Source: Burkholderiaceae bacterium
Lineage (GTDB): Bacteria > Pseudomonadota > Gammaproteobacteria > Burkholderiales > Burkholderiaceae_E
Assembly: GCA_024643785.1 (NCBI GenBank)
Contig: JAHEMI010000006.1
Location: 11,771 to 52,817, forward strand
Length of the DNA stretch: 41,047 nucleotides
Direction: 5' to 3'
How positions within the stretch are numbered: the first letter of the stretch is position 1; each line of letters opens with the position of its first letter. This document shows positions 1 to 8,327 of the stretch, in pieces. A model generated the notes under the pieces. The model was not told where the DNA came from and did not search any database. It was given only the letters and a program-made list of their open reading frames with translations. Position numbers and translations under genes: made by a program.

Positions 1-84
1 GCCGCGGCGTTCTGGATACTGGCCACCTACTGGAGCGCGCAAACCCTGATCGCACTCTCGGTGCCGCGCGAGGACCTCGACTGA
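1..84 (+). CDS. C-terminal end of an unidentified protein (partial)
   Basis: The frame is open from the first base and stops at TGA 82-84, giving 27 residues ending in PREDLD. The stretch before that (AFWILATYWSAQTLIAL) is hydrophobic and aromatic, so this may be the last membrane segment of an integral membrane protein. Too little remains to name a family. It lies 30 bp before the next gene on the same strand. Confidence 0.5.
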   Translation, partial: AAAFWILATYWSAQTLIALSVPREDLD

Positions 85-114
85 GGGCCGCGCCGGCCCC
101 ATCGACCATCGCCA

Positions 115-837
115 ATGAGTTCAGCAGACCTGGTTCGTGCCGCCCTCGAACTGCGCTCCGCGGTCGCGCCGCTCGCGTTCTCGGCGCCGGTGGCCCACGT
201 CTACAACCCGCTCGATTACGCCTGGCCGGTGCACCAGGCGTATCTCGAGCGCTTCGGCAGCGGACGCAAGCGGGTGGTGCTGGTCGGCATGAACCCGGGG
301 CCCTACGGGATGATGCAGGTCGGCGTCCCGTTTGGCGAAGTCGCCGCGGTGCGCGACTGGATGCTACTGACGGGCACGGTGACGCCGCCCGCGCAGATGC
401 ACCCGAAGCGGCCGATCGAGGGCTTTGCCTGCCAGCGCTCGGAGGTGAGCGGCCGGCGGCTCTGGGGCTGGGCGGCAGCGCGCTTCGGTAGCGCCGCGGA
501 GTTCTTCGGCGAGTGCTTCGTGCTCAACTACTGCCCGCTCGCCTTTCTGGGCGAAACCGGTCGCAACCTGACCCCCGACAAGCTTCCGGCGGCCGAAATT
601 GCGCCGCTGATGATGGCCTGTGACCGCCATCTGGCGGCCGCGCTGGCGGCACTCGAGCCGCAGTGGGTGCTCGGGATCGGCGGCTACGCCCGGGAACGGA
701 TCGAGCAGGTGCTCGGCCCCGCGCCGGTGGCCCGCATCGGCCAGATTCTCCATCCCAGCCCGGCCAGCCCGGCCGCCAACCGCGGCTGGGCCGCGGCGGT
801 CGATCGCCGCCTGGCGGAGCTCGGCGTCTTCGGCTGA
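115..837 (+). CDS. SMUG1-type single-strand-selective uracil-DNA glycosylase
   Basis: The 240-residue product would remove uracil and oxidised pyrimidines from DNA as the first step of base excision repair. The family signature is clear. Motif 1 is GMNPGPYGMMQVGVPFG starting at residue 58, with N60 in the water-activating position. A second conserved block, FVLNYCPLAFL, lies near residue 135. The C-terminal HPSP motif is at 213-216, followed by AANRGW, matching the HPSPxxPAANxGW block of animal SMUG1. Length fits bacterial SMUG1-like (family 3) enzymes. The ATG at 115 has no obvious Shine-Dalgarno sequence, so the start is less sure than the family. The gene runs convergently into the MBL hydrolase gene 26 bp downstream. 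It has no visible link to the catabolic genes. Confidence 0.9.
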   Translation: MSSADLVRAALELRSAVAPLAFSAPVAHVYNPLDYAWPVHQAYLERFGSGRKRVVLVGMNPGPYGMMQVGVPFGEVAAVRDWMLLTGTVTPPAQMHPKRPIEGFACQRSEVSGRRLWGWAAARFGSAAEFFGECFVLNYCPLAFLGETGRNLTPDKLPAAEIAPLMMACDRHLAAALAALEPQWVLGIGGYARERIEQVLGPAPVARIGQILHPSPASPAANRGWAAAVDRRLAELGVFG

Positions 838-863
838 CGACGGCGCGCCCGGCGCCGCCAGGC

Positions 864-1943
864 TCAGCCGGCGTCGCCCCCCGGAGCGAAGCGGATTACG
901 CCGTCGGCACCGGTGTCGCGGCGCAACTCGCCCGCATACCAGAGCGCATGAAGGTGCGCCAGCGCCTCGCCCATCGCGAAGCTCAGCTGGTGGGTGTCGA
1001 ACTCGCGCCTGAACATGATCGGAACGATTTCGGCAGCGCTGCGCGGCGCCTCGCGGCACGCCTCGCGCACCTCCTCGAGCCGCTCCTGGTGATGTTCGTG
1101 GAGTTGGCGCAGGCGCTCGTGCAGACCGCGAAACGGCCGGCCATGCGAGGGCAGCACCAGCGTTTCCTCGGCGCAGGGCTCGAACCGGCGCAGGCTGTCG
1201 AGATACCAGCTCACCGGATTCGACTCCGGCTCGGCTTCGAAGACCGAGACGTTGGTGGAAATCCGCGGCAGCACCATGTCTCCCGAGAGCAGCAGCGGGC
1301 CGTCGGCCCCTTCGGCGCTGTAGAGCGAGGCATGCTCGGGTGAGTGCCCGATGCCGACGATCACCCGCCAGCTGCGCTCGCCGATCACGAACTCCTCGCC
1401 ATCGCGGATGCGGCGAAACGAGGTCGGGGTCGACGGCACCAGTGCGGCGAAATGGCGCGCGCCGCGCTCGCGCACAGCCTCGAGGCGGGCTTCGTCGGTG
1501 ATCCCGTGGCGCCGGAAATGGTCGGCGGCCGCGGTCCCGTCAGCGCCCCGCAGGGTCGCCGAATAGACCCGCGCCAGCGCGTATTCGGCCACGGTCATCC
1601 AGACCTTGACCCCGAAGCGGGTCGCGATCCACTCCGCCAGCCCGACGTGGTCGGGATGCATGTGGGTGCAGATCACCCGCACGATCGGCAGGCCGTCGAG
1701 CTGCTCGGCGAAGATCTGCTCCCATAGTTCGCGGGTCGGCTGCGACCCGATCCCGCAATCGACGAGCGTCCAGCCGTCGCGGCCGGCGTGGTGGTCGCGC
1801 AGCAGGTAGAGGTGGACGTGGTCGAGCTGGAAGGGGAGCGGCATGCGCACCCAGAGCACTCCGGCGGCGACCGGGACCGGCCTGGCCGGGGCCGGCAGCG
1901 TCGGTCCGAGAGGGTACTGGAGCGCCTGTTCGTTGGGATTCAT
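864..1943 (-). CDS. Metallo-beta-lactamase-fold hydrolase (LACTB2/lactonase-like)
   Basis: This is a 359-residue metallohydrolase. The metal-binding HxHxDH motif is HMHPDH at residues 94-99, preceded by the VDCGIG strand typical of MBL hydrolases. Later ligands are seen in GHSPEHASLY, LLSGDMVLPR and the final LPSHGRPF. After the core comes a helical tail (about residues 290-345) of the kind found in LACTB2-like enzymes, which hydrolyse thioesters, esters or RNA. The substrate is unknown. The frame is open much further upstream, but the part beyond 1943 is antisense to the MerR gene. The ATG at 1943 (MNPNEQ) gives a normal family length, though no good ribosome site is visible. The gene diverges from the LiuR-like gene, with a LiuR-type operator between them, so it may belong to that regulon; a role in acyl-CoA or lactone turnover is inference. 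Confidence 0.85.
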   Translation of the reverse strand: MNPNEQALQYPLGPTLPAPARPVPVAAGVLWVRMPLPFQLDHVHLYLLRDHHAGRDGWTLVDCGIGSQPTRELWEQIFAEQLDGLPIVRVICTHMHPDHVGLAEWIATRFGVKVWMTVAEYALARVYSATLRGADGTAAADHFRRHGITDEARLEAVRERGARHFAALVPSTPTSFRRIRDGEEFVIGERSWRVIVGIGHSPEHASLYSAEGADGPLLLSGDMVLPRISTNVSVFEAEPESNPVSWYLDSLRRFEPCAEETLVLPSHGRPFRGLHERLRQLHEHHQERLEEVREACREAPRSAAEIVPIMFRREFDTHQLSFAMGEALAHLHALWYAGELRRDTGADGVIRFAPGGDAG

Positions 1944-2009
1944 CTGGGATCCGGTGAGGATTTGCCCTATCTGCCATGCCACCCTGGTCCGGCGGCTCAC
2001 ACTCGGCAG

Positions 2010-2025
2010 TTGACGTAAACGTAAA
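2010..2025. promoter_or_regulatory. Putative LiuR operator, divergent intergenic region
   Basis: The 16-mer TTGACGTAAACGTAAA is an imperfect palindrome of the form TTkACGTwwACGTmAA. It lies between the MBL hydrolase start (1943) and the MerR-family start (2046). Its core recurs in the operator at 2432-2453. Its first six bases, TTGACG, resemble a -35 box. It probably serves autoregulation of the MerR gene and perhaps control of the divergent hydrolase. Confidence 0.7.
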
Positions 2026-2045
2026 GTGTGGACGAAGATTCGCAC

Positions 2046-2435
2046 ATGGCTACCTTCTCCATCTCCGAACTGTCGCGCGAGTTCAACGTAACCCCGCGGA
2101 CCATCCGATTCTACGAGGATCAGGGCCTGCTCGCCCCGGAACGCGCCGGCGCCGGCGGCAAGCAGCGCGTCTACCGGGTCCGCGACCGCACCCGGCTGAA
2201 GCTGACCCTGCGGGGCAAGCGCCTCGGCCTGTCGCTGGCCGAGGTCCGCTCGCTGATCGACATGTACGAGTCGCCCGCCGACTCCGCGCCGCAACTCGAA
2301 CGCTTCCTTGAAGTGCTCGAGCATCATCGCAGCGCGCTCGAACGCCAGCTCTCGGATTTGCGCCTGACGCTGGATGAAATCGCCGAACACGAAGCGCGGG
2401 CCAGGAACCTGCTCGCCAAGATCGGGCAAAATTGA
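2046..2435 (+). CDS. liuR: MerR-family transcriptional regulator, LiuR type
   Basis: This 129-residue regulator has an N-terminal winged helix-turn-helix (FSISELSREFNVTPRTIRFY, residues 4-23), then the MerR linker and a C-terminal dimerisation coiled coil (about residues 80-125). It contains no cysteine, so it is not a metal- or redox-sensing MerR such as CueR or SoxR. LiuR proteins control leucine/isovalerate and related acyl-CoA degradation genes in proteobacteria. Here the gene sits directly upstream of a thioesterase and liuA, and copies of a TTkACGTwwACGTmAA palindrome lie on both sides. I chose ATG 2046; a GTG at 2028 is in frame but lies almost against the upstream operator. The stop codon lies inside the downstream operator. 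The inducer is unknown but is likely a pathway acyl-CoA. Confidence 0.85.
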   Translation: MATFSISELSREFNVTPRTIRFYEDQGLLAPERAGAGGKQRVYRVRDRTRLKLTLRGKRLGLSLAEVRSLIDMYESPADSAPQLERFLEVLEHHRSALERQLSDLRLTLDEIAEHEARARNLLAKIGQN

Positions 2436-2453
2436 CGTTTACGTAAACGTCAT
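2432..2453. promoter_or_regulatory. Putative double LiuR operator: perfect 20-bp palindrome
   Basis: Positions 2433-2452 are a perfect 20-bp palindrome with half-site TGACGTTTAC. Two overlapping 16-mers of the same pattern as the upstream site can be read here, at 2432-2447 and 2438-2453. It overlaps the stop codon of the MerR gene and lies about 30 bp before the thioesterase start. It is therefore well placed to control the thioesterase-liuA-aceK-thiolase-dehydrogenase operon. Confidence 0.75.
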
Positions 2454-2483
2454 TCAACTGCTCACCCGGACAGGAAGGACCAG

Positions 2484-2924
2484 ATGGACCAGGACGCCAT
2501 TGCACAGCGCATCAGCGCGAGTTTCGCGCTCCAGCCGGCGATGTCCCTGATCGGCGCCCGCCTCGAGCGCGTCGCCAGGGGCAGCGTCGAGATCCACCTG
2601 CCGTTTGCCGCCGCGATCACCCAGCAGCACGGTTTCCTGCACGCCGGGCTGCTCGCCACGGCGCTCGACTCGGCCTGCGGCTACGCGGCGCTCACCACGA
2701 TGCCCGCCGACGCCGGTGTCATGACGATCGAATTCAAGGTCAACCTGCTGGCGCCGGGTGCCGGCGACTGGTTCCGGCTGCTGGGCAAGGTGCGCAAGTC
2801 CGGGCGCACGATCGTCTTCTCCGAGGGCGAGGCCTTTGCGGTCAGCGCCGGGGGCGAGAAGCTGATCGCGACCATGACCGCAACCATGATGTGCATCCAA
2901 AACCGCGGCAACATCCGCAACTGA
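2484..2924 (+). CDS. PaaI-family hotdog thioesterase
   Basis: The 146-residue protein fits the hotdog-fold PaaI/YdiI thioesterases, which hydrolyse acyl-CoA to free acid and CoA. The central helix motif is [18 protein letters not shown] (from residue 47), with the conserved HG pair and an acidic residue on the hotdog helix. The strand [13 protein letters not shown] follows, as is usual in the family. A good ribosome site (AGGAAGG) precedes ATG 2484. It is the first gene after the double LiuR operator and the next start is 23 bp downstream, so it heads the liuA operon. It may release CoA from stalled or overflow acyl-CoA intermediates of leucine breakdown; that role is inferred from position. 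Its own substrate cannot be read from sequence. Confidence 0.87.
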   Translation: MDQDAIAQRISASFALQPAMSLIGARLERVARGSVEIHLPFAAAITQQHGFLHAGLLATALDSACGYAALTTMPADAGVMTIEFKVNLLAPGAGDWFRLLGKVRKSGRTIVFSEGEAFAVSAGGEKLIATMTATMMCIQNRGNIRN

Positions 2925-2947
2925 ACCACTTTCGGGGGAAGAACTCC

Positions 2948-4135
2948 ATGATCAATCTGCCAGGGCTGATTTTCGATCTCGGCGAGGACATCGCGCTGCT
3001 GCGCGAGGCCGTGCAGCAATTCACCGCCGCCGAGATCACGCCGCGCGCCGGCGAAATCGACCGCAACGACCAGTTTCCGATGGACCTCTGGCGCAAGTTC
3101 GGCGAGATGGGCCTCCTGGGGATGACGGTTCCCGAGGAATTCGGCGGCACCAATCTCGGCTACCTCGCGCACATCGTCGCGATGGAGGAGATTTCGCGCG
3201 GCTCGGCATCGGTGGGCCTGTCCTATGGCGCGCACTCCAACCTGTGCGTCAACCAGGTCTATCGCAACGGCACCCCCGAGCAGCACGCCAGGTATCTGCC
3301 CAAGCTGGTCTCGGGCGAGCACGTCGGAGCACTGGCGATGTCGGAGCCCAACGCCGGCAGCGACGTGATCTCGATGAAGCTGCGCGCCGAATTCAAGGGC
3401 GACCGCTGGTTGCTGAACGGCAACAAGATGTGGATCACCAACGGCCCCGACGCCGACGTCCTGGTGGTCTATGCCAAGAACGACTTCGAGGCCGGGGCGC
3501 GCGGGGTCACCGCGTTCCTGGTCGAGAAGGGCTTCAAGGGCTTCTCCACCGCCCAGAAGCTCGACAAGATGGGAATGCGCGGCAGCCACACCTGCGAACT
3601 GGTGTTCCAGGACTGCGAGGTGCCGGCCGAGAACGTGCTCGGCGGGCTGGGCCGCGGCGCCAACGTGCTGATGAGCGGGCTCGACTACGAGCGCGCCGTG
3701 CTCTCGGGCGGTCCGCTGGGGATCATGGCGGCCTGCATGGACGTGGTGGTGCCCTACGTCCACGAACGCAAGCAGTTCGGCCAGCCGATCGGCGAGTTCC
3801 AGCTGATGCAGGGCAAGCTGGCCGACATGTACGCGGTGATGATGGCCACCCGCGCCTACGTCTACGAGCTCGGCCGCCAGTGCGACCGCTCGCGCGCCGG
3901 CAAGATCGACGTGCGCACGCTCCGCAAGGACGCCGCCGCGGCGATCCTCTACTCGGCCGAACGCGCCACCTGGATGGCCGGCGAGGCAATCCAGTGCCTC
4001 GGGGGCAACGGCTACATCAACGAGTATCCGACCGGGCGGCTGTGGCGCGACGCCAAGCTCTACGAGATCGGCGCCGGCACTTCCGAGATCCGGCGAATGC
4101 TGATCGGCCGCGAGCTGTTTGCCCAGACCAGCTAA
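2948..4135 (+). CDS. liuA: Isovaleryl-CoA dehydrogenase
   Basis: The 395-residue flavoprotein oxidises isovaleryl-CoA to 3-methylcrotonyl-CoA in leucine degradation and passes electrons to ETF. It has the usual three-part acyl-CoA dehydrogenase fold: N-terminal helices, a beta domain with [13 protein letters not shown] near 128-140 and [10 protein letters not shown] near 157-166, and C-terminal helices. The catalytic glutamate is where isovaleryl-CoA dehydrogenases have it: E248 in [14 protein letters not shown]. The site used by most other family members is glycine here ([12 protein letters not shown]), which supports the specific call. ATG 2948 follows a purine-rich ribosome site (GGGGGAAG); an earlier in-frame codon at 2891 lies inside the thioesterase gene and is rejected. 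The aceK gene follows with no gap. Confidence 0.95.
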   Translation: MINLPGLIFDLGEDIALLREAVQQFTAAEITPRAGEIDRNDQFPMDLWRKFGEMGLLGMTVPEEFGGTNLGYLAHIVAMEEISRGSASVGLSYGAHSNLCVNQVYRNGTPEQHARYLPKLVSGEHVGALAMSEPNAGSDVISMKLRAEFKGDRWLLNGNKMWITNGPDADVLVVYAKNDFEAGARGVTAFLVEKGFKGFSTAQKLDKMGMRGSHTCELVFQDCEVPAENVLGGLGRGANVLMSGLDYERAVLSGGPLGIMAACMDVVVPYVHERKQFGQPIGEFQLMQGKLADMYAVMMATRAYVYELGRQCDRSRAGKIDVRTLRKDAAAAILYSAERATWMAGEAIQCLGGNGYINEYPTGRLWRDAKLYEIGAGTSEIRRMLIGRELFAQTS

Positions 4136-4136
4136 G

Positions 4137-5918
4137 GTGAGCTCGCAACAAGTCGCCCTCGCGCCGGCGGTTGCAGCTGCAATCCTGGCCGGCTTCGAAC
4201 GCCACTACGGGCGGTTCCGCTACCACGCGCAACTCGCCAAGTCGCGTTTCGAGGCGGGCGACTTCCATGGCATCCGGCGGCTCGCCCGCGAGCGCATCGC
4301 CTTCTACGACCAGCGGGTTGCCGAGACGCTCGAGCGTCTGGTCAGCGAATTCCGCGCCGGCGAGCAGGGCGACGCCGTGTGGCAGGAGATCAAGCGCCAC
4401 TACGTCCGGCTGCTCGAGCGCCACAACCAGCCCGAGCTCGCCGAGACCTTCTTCAATTCGGTGTGCTGCCGCATCCTGCACCGCAGCTACTTCCACAACG
4501 ACTTCATCTTCGTGCGCCCGGCGGTGGCCACCGACTATCTCGATTCCGAGCCGCCCTCGTACCGCGCCTACTACCCGCTGGCACAGGGCTGGCGCGAAAC
4601 CCTGCGCGAGATCGTCATCGACGTCGGGCTGGCCTGCGCCTTCGTCGACATCGAACGCGACATCAGCTTCGTCGGCGCCGCCGCGCGCGCGGAGCTGCCG
4701 GCCGACTTCACCCCCGCGAGCGACTGCCAGATCCACGTGCTGCGGACCCTGTTCTTCCGCAACAAGGGCGCCTACCTGATCGGCCGCTTCGTCAACGACG
4801 GCGAGGTGCTGCCGTTCGCGATCCCGATCCTGCGCGATTCCAATCGCCGGCTCTACCTCGACACGGTCCTGATCGGGACCGAGCGCTTCGAGGCGATCTT
4901 CAACTTCTCGCGCGCCTACTTCATGGTCGACATGGAGGTGCCATCGGCCTATGTGCGCTTCCTGCGCTCGCTGCTGCCGAGCAAACCCGACGCCGAGTTC
5001 TACACCATGCTGGGCCTGCAGAAGCAGGGCAAGACGCTCTTCTACCGCGACCTGCTCGATCACCTGCGCCACTCCAGTGACCAGTACCAGATCGCGCCCG
5101 GGATCCCCGGACTGGTGATGGGCGTGTTCACCCTGCCGTCCTTTCCCTACGTGTTCAAGTTCATCAAGGACCGGCGCGGCAAGGACGTGAGCCGCGAGTT
5201 CATCAAGAGCCAGTACCAGCGCATCAAGCTCCACGACCGGGCCGGGCGGATGTCCGACACCTGGGAGTACACCGGGGTGCAGTTCCCCAAGGCGCGCTTC
5301 GCTCCCGAGCTGCTCGCCGAACTGCGCCGCAGCGCCCCGTCGCTGCTCGAGGAGGACGGCGACACGGTGGTGATCCTGCACCTCTACATCGAGCGGCGCA
5401 TGATCCCGCTCAACCTCTACCTCGAACAGTCCAGCGCGGCCGAACGCGAGCACGCCATCATCGAGTACGGGCGGGCGATCAAGGACATGGTTGCCGCCAA
5501 CATCTTCCCCGGCGACATGCTCTACAAGAACTTCGGCATGACCCGCCAGGGGCGCGTGGTGTTCTACGACTACGACGAGATCGCCTACATCACCGATTGC
5601 GTGTTCCGCGACATCCCCGAAGCGCGCACACCCGAGGACGAAATGGCCTCCGAGCCGTGGTACCCGGTCGGGCCGCACGACGTCTTCCCCGAGGAATTCG
5701 CCACCTTCCTGCTCGGCGACCCGGGGATCCGCGCGACCTTCATGCACCACCACGCGGAACTGCTGGAATCGGCCTACTGGCGCGACAAGCAGCAGCGAAT
5801 CCAGCGCGGTATCCTCGACGATATTTTCCCGTATCCTGATGGATTGCGCTTCCGGCACCGCCTCGCGCAAGCACCAGGAGCCCTCCCAACTGAACCAGGA
5901 GCAGAAAGCCATGAGTGA
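4137..5918 (+). CDS. aceK: Isocitrate dehydrogenase kinase/phosphatase
   Basis: AceK reversibly phosphorylates isocitrate dehydrogenase and so decides whether isocitrate goes through the TCA cycle or the glyoxylate bypass. The product (593 residues from GTG 4137, or 599 from TTG 4119) matches AceK along its whole length. It has the N-terminal regulatory domain, the ATP-loop region IAPGIPGLVMGVFTLPSFPY, the following lysine-rich strand VFKFIKDRRGKD, and the catalytic block FPGDMLYKNFG plus VVFYDYDEIAYITDC. Those blocks correspond to the shared kinase/phosphatase active site (Asp, Asn, Asp) of the E. coli enzyme. The start overlaps or abuts the liuA stop, and the end overlaps the thiolase start by 8 bp, so translation is probably coupled. 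Finding aceK inside a leucine operon rather than beside aceBA is the notable point. No ribosome site clearly separates the two start codons. Confidence 0.95.
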   Translation: MSSQQVALAPAVAAAILAGFERHYGRFRYHAQLAKSRFEAGDFHGIRRLARERIAFYDQRVAETLERLVSEFRAGEQGDAVWQEIKRHYVRLLERHNQPELAETFFNSVCCRILHRSYFHNDFIFVRPAVATDYLDSEPPSYRAYYPLAQGWRETLREIVIDVGLACAFVDIERDISFVGAAARAELPADFTPASDCQIHVLRTLFFRNKGAYLIGRFVNDGEVLPFAIPILRDSNRRLYLDTVLIGTERFEAIFNFSRAYFMVDMEVPSAYVRFLRSLLPSKPDAEFYTMLGLQKQGKTLFYRDLLDHLRHSSDQYQIAPGIPGLVMGVFTLPSFPYVFKFIKDRRGKDVSREFIKSQYQRIKLHDRAGRMSDTWEYTGVQFPKARFAPELLAELRRSAPSLLEEDGDTVVILHLYIERRMIPLNLYLEQSSAAEREHAIIEYGRAIKDMVAANIFPGDMLYKNFGMTRQGRVVFYDYDEIAYITDCVFRDIPEARTPEDEMASEPWYPVGPHDVFPEEFATFLLGDPGIRATFMHHHAELLESAYWRDKQQRIQRGILDDIFPYPDGLRFRHRLAQAPGALPTEPGAESHE

Positions 5919-7107
5919 TCCAGTCGTCATCGTATCCGTAGCCCGGACCCCGATCGGGGGCATGATGGGCGACCTCTCCGCGCTCGCCGCGCACCAGCTC
6001 GGATCGGTAGCGATCAAGGCCGCGGTCGAACGCGCCGGCCTCAAGCCCGAACAGGTGCAGGAAGTGATCATGGGCTGCGTGCTGCCCGCCGGCCAGGGCC
6101 AGGCCCCGGCGCGCCAGGCGACGCTCAACGCCGGCCTGCCGGCCTCGGCGGGTGCGACCACGATCAACAAGGTCTGCGGCTCGGGCATGAAGGCGGCGAT
6201 GTTCGGCCACGACCTGATCATGGCCGGCAGCCACGACATCGTCGTCGCCGGCGGCATGGAGAGCATGAGCAATGCGCCCTACATGGCGCTCAAGGGCCGC
6301 GGCGGCTACCGTTATGGCCACGCCACCCTGTTCGATCACATGGCCTACGACGGGCTCGAGGACGCCTACGAGAAGATGCCCAATGGCGGCGGCAAGTCGA
6401 TGGGCAACTTTGCCGAGGATTGCGCCGCCAAGTACACCTTCACCCGCGAGGAGCAGGACCAGTTCGCGATCACCTCGGCGCTGCGTGCCCGCACCGCCAA
6501 CGAGGATGGCAGCTTCGCCTGGGAAATCGCGCCGGTGACGGTCGCCGGCCGCAAGGGCGACACCGTGATCGACAAGGACGAGAGCCCCTTCAAGGCCAAC
6601 CCCGACAAGATCCCGACGCTGCGGCCCGCGTTCCGCAAGGACGGCACGGTCACGGCCGCGACCTCGTCGTCGATTTCCGACGGCGCGGCGGCGATGGTGC
6701 TGATGCGCAAGTCGATGGCCGACAAGCTTGGCCTCAAGCCGATCGCCAAGATCGCCGGCCACGCCACCCACTCGCAGGAGCCGCAGTGGTTCACCACTGC
6801 ACCGGTGGGCGCGATCCAGAAGCTCTACCAGAAGACCGGCTGGAACACCGCCAGTGTCGACCTGTTCGAGATCAACGAGGCCTTCGCGGTGGTAACGATG
6901 GCGGCGATGAAGGAACACGGCCTGGCCCACGACAAGGTCAACGTCCACGGCGGGGCGTGCGCGCTGGGCCATCCCATCGGCGCCTCGGGTGCGCGGCTGA
7001 TCGTCACCCTGATCGGGGCCCTGCGCAAGACTGGCGGGAAGAAGGGCGTGGCGTCGCTGTGCATCGGTGGCGGCGAAGGCGTTGCCATTGGCATCGAGAT
7101 GATGTGA
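5911..7107 (+). CDS. Acetyl-CoA C-acetyltransferase (thiolase)
   Basis: The 398-residue thiolase cleaves acetoacetyl-CoA to two acetyl-CoA, or condenses them. The catalytic triad is complete: nucleophile C89 in NKVCGSGMKA, H354 in GGACALGHPIGASGAR, and C384 in CIGGGEG. The last block has GEG where GMG is more common, a mild variation. ATG 5911 is preceded by AGGAG and overlaps the last 8 bp of aceK; an upstream in-frame start at 5839 would run deep into aceK and is rejected. In this operon it would finish off acetoacetyl-CoA derived from the HMG-CoA lyase product. It could also serve polyhydroxybutyrate synthesis like PhaA, so I give no gene symbol. Confidence 0.93.
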   Translation: MSDPVVIVSVARTPIGGMMGDLSALAAHQLGSVAIKAAVERAGLKPEQVQEVIMGCVLPAGQGQAPARQATLNAGLPASAGATTINKVCGSGMKAAMFGHDLIMAGSHDIVVAGGMESMSNAPYMALKGRGGYRYGHATLFDHMAYDGLEDAYEKMPNGGGKSMGNFAEDCAAKYTFTREEQDQFAITSALRARTANEDGSFAWEIAPVTVAGRKGDTVIDKDESPFKANPDKIPTLRPAFRKDGTVTAATSSSISDGAAAMVLMRKSMADKLGLKPIAKIAGHATHSQEPQWFTTAPVGAIQKLYQKTGWNTASVDLFEINEAFAVVTMAAMKEHGLAHDKVNVHGGACALGHPIGASGARLIVTLIGALRKTGGKKGVASLCIGGGEGVAIGIEMM

Positions 7108-7114
7108 TACCTGC

Positions 7115-7138
7115 GGCCGGCGGCCACCGCCGCCGGCC
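7115..7138. repeat. GC-rich 9-bp perfect hairpin between thiolase and dehydrogenase genes
   Basis: GGCCGGCGG at 7115-7123 is the exact reverse complement of CCGCCGGCC at 7130-7138, with a 6-nt loop. It lies in the 48-bp gap between thiolase and acyl-CoA dehydrogenase. No T-run follows, so it is not a classic terminator. It could act as an mRNA processing or stability element within the operon. Confidence 0.5.
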
Positions 7139-7155
7139 AGCCTGGGAACCAGACC

Positions 7156-8298
7156 ATGATCCTGACCGAAGACCAGCGGATGATCCGCGAGGCGGTGCGC
7201 GACTTCGTGCGCGCCGAAATTGCGCCGCATTCCGCTGGCTGGGACCGCACCGCCACCTTTCCCAGGGAGGCGCTCGCCGGCCTGGCGGCGCTCGGCTGCT
7301 ACGGGATCGCGGTGCCTGAGCGCTGGGGCGGCGCGGGACTGGATTACGCGACCCTGGCGCTGATCATCGAGGAGATTGCTGCCGGCGACGGCGCGACTTC
7401 GACGGTCGTCTCGGTCAACAACTGCCCGGTCTGTTCGATCCTGATGGCCTGGGGCAACGACGGCCAGAAAGAGCAGTGGCTCACGCCGCTGGCGCGCGGC
7501 GAGATGCTGGGCGCCTTCTGCCTGACCGAGCCACACGTCGGCTCCGATGCCGGGGCGCTGCGCACCAGCGCGCGCCGCGACGGCGGCGAGTACGTGCTCA
7601 ATGGGGTCAAGCAGTTCGTCACCTCGGGCAAGAACGCCGACGTCGCGATCGTGATGGCGGTCACCGACAAGGCGGCCGGCAAGTCCGGAATCTCGGCCTT
7701 CCTGGTGCCCACTGCCAGCCCCGGCTACCGCGTCGCCCGGATCGAGGAAAAACTCGGCCAGCACGCCTCGGACACCGCGCAAATCGACTTCGAGGACTGC
7801 CGGATTCCCGCCGCCAACCTGATCGGCACCGAGGGCCAGGGCTACCGCATCGCGCTCTCGGGGCTCGAGGGCGGGCGCATCGGCATTGCCTCGCAATCGG
7901 TCGGCATGGCGCGTGCGGCATTCGTCGCCGCGCTCGCCTACGCCAAGGAACGCGAGGCTTTCGGCAAGCCGATCTTCGAACACCAGGCGGTCCAGTTCCG
8001 GCTCGCCGACATGGCCACCCAGATCGAGGCGGCGCGCCAGCTGATCGCCCACGCCGCGGCGCTCAAGGACAGCGGTGCGCCGTGCCTGCGCGAAGCTGCG
8101 ATGGCCAAGCTGTTCGCCTCCGAGATGGCCGAGCGGGTCTGCTCGGATGCGATCCAGATCCACGGCGGCTACGGCTACGTCGGCGACTTTCCGGTCGAGC
8201 GGATCTATCGCGACGTGCGCATCACCCAGATCTACGAGGGGACCAGCGACATCCAGCGGCTGCTGATCGGTCGGGCACTGGCGCAGAGCGAGGAGTAG
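7156..8298 (+). CDS. Acyl-CoA dehydrogenase (short/branched-chain type)
   Basis: The 380-residue flavoprotein introduces a 2,3-double bond into an acyl-CoA, with ETF as acceptor. The beta-domain signatures GAFCLTEPHVGSDAG and VLNGVKQFVTSGKNAD are present. Unlike LiuA upstream, the catalytic glutamate is in the usual C-terminal place, E361 in IYEGTSDIQRLLIG, and the internal position is glycine (ALSGLEGGRIGI). This makes it a short-chain or 2-methyl-branched-chain dehydrogenase, not a second isovaleryl-CoA dehydrogenase. Its position as last gene of the LiuR-controlled operon would suit isobutyryl- or 2-methylbutyryl-CoA from valine or isoleucine; that is inference. ATG 7156 is preceded by a weak ribosome site. 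Confidence 0.92.
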   Translation: MILTEDQRMIREAVRDFVRAEIAPHSAGWDRTATFPREALAGLAALGCYGIAVPERWGGAGLDYATLALIIEEIAAGDGATSTVVSVNNCPVCSILMAWGNDGQKEQWLTPLARGEMLGAFCLTEPHVGSDAGALRTSARRDGGEYVLNGVKQFVTSGKNADVAIVMAVTDKAAGKSGISAFLVPTASPGYRVARIEEKLGQHASDTAQIDFEDCRIPAANLIGTEGQGYRIALSGLEGGRIGIASQSVGMARAAFVAALAYAKEREAFGKPIFEHQAVQFRLADMATQIEAARQLIAHAAALKDSGAPCLREAAMAKLFASEMAERVCSDAIQIHGGYGYVGDFPVERIYRDVRITQIYEGTSDIQRLLIGRALAQSEE

Positions 8299-8327
8299 AC
8301 TCCTCCCGGCAATGACCGGCCGAGTCT
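8297..8327 (+). terminator. Possible terminator hairpin after the liuA operon
   Basis: AGACTC at 8297-8302 pairs exactly with GAGTCT at 8322-8327, and two CCGG blocks (8306-8309, 8316-8319) can form an inner stem. The structure begins within the stop codon of the dehydrogenase gene. No T-run follows, so termination is only a possibility. Confidence 0.35.

Noticed and set aside
1944-2429. N-terminal extension of the minus-strand MBL hydrolase through the MerR gene
   Set aside because: The extension is antisense to liuR and has no family similarity; ATG 1943 gives a normal length.
2046-2435. Metal- or redox-sensing MerR protein
   Set aside because: No cysteine in the protein, and the context and operators fit LiuR.
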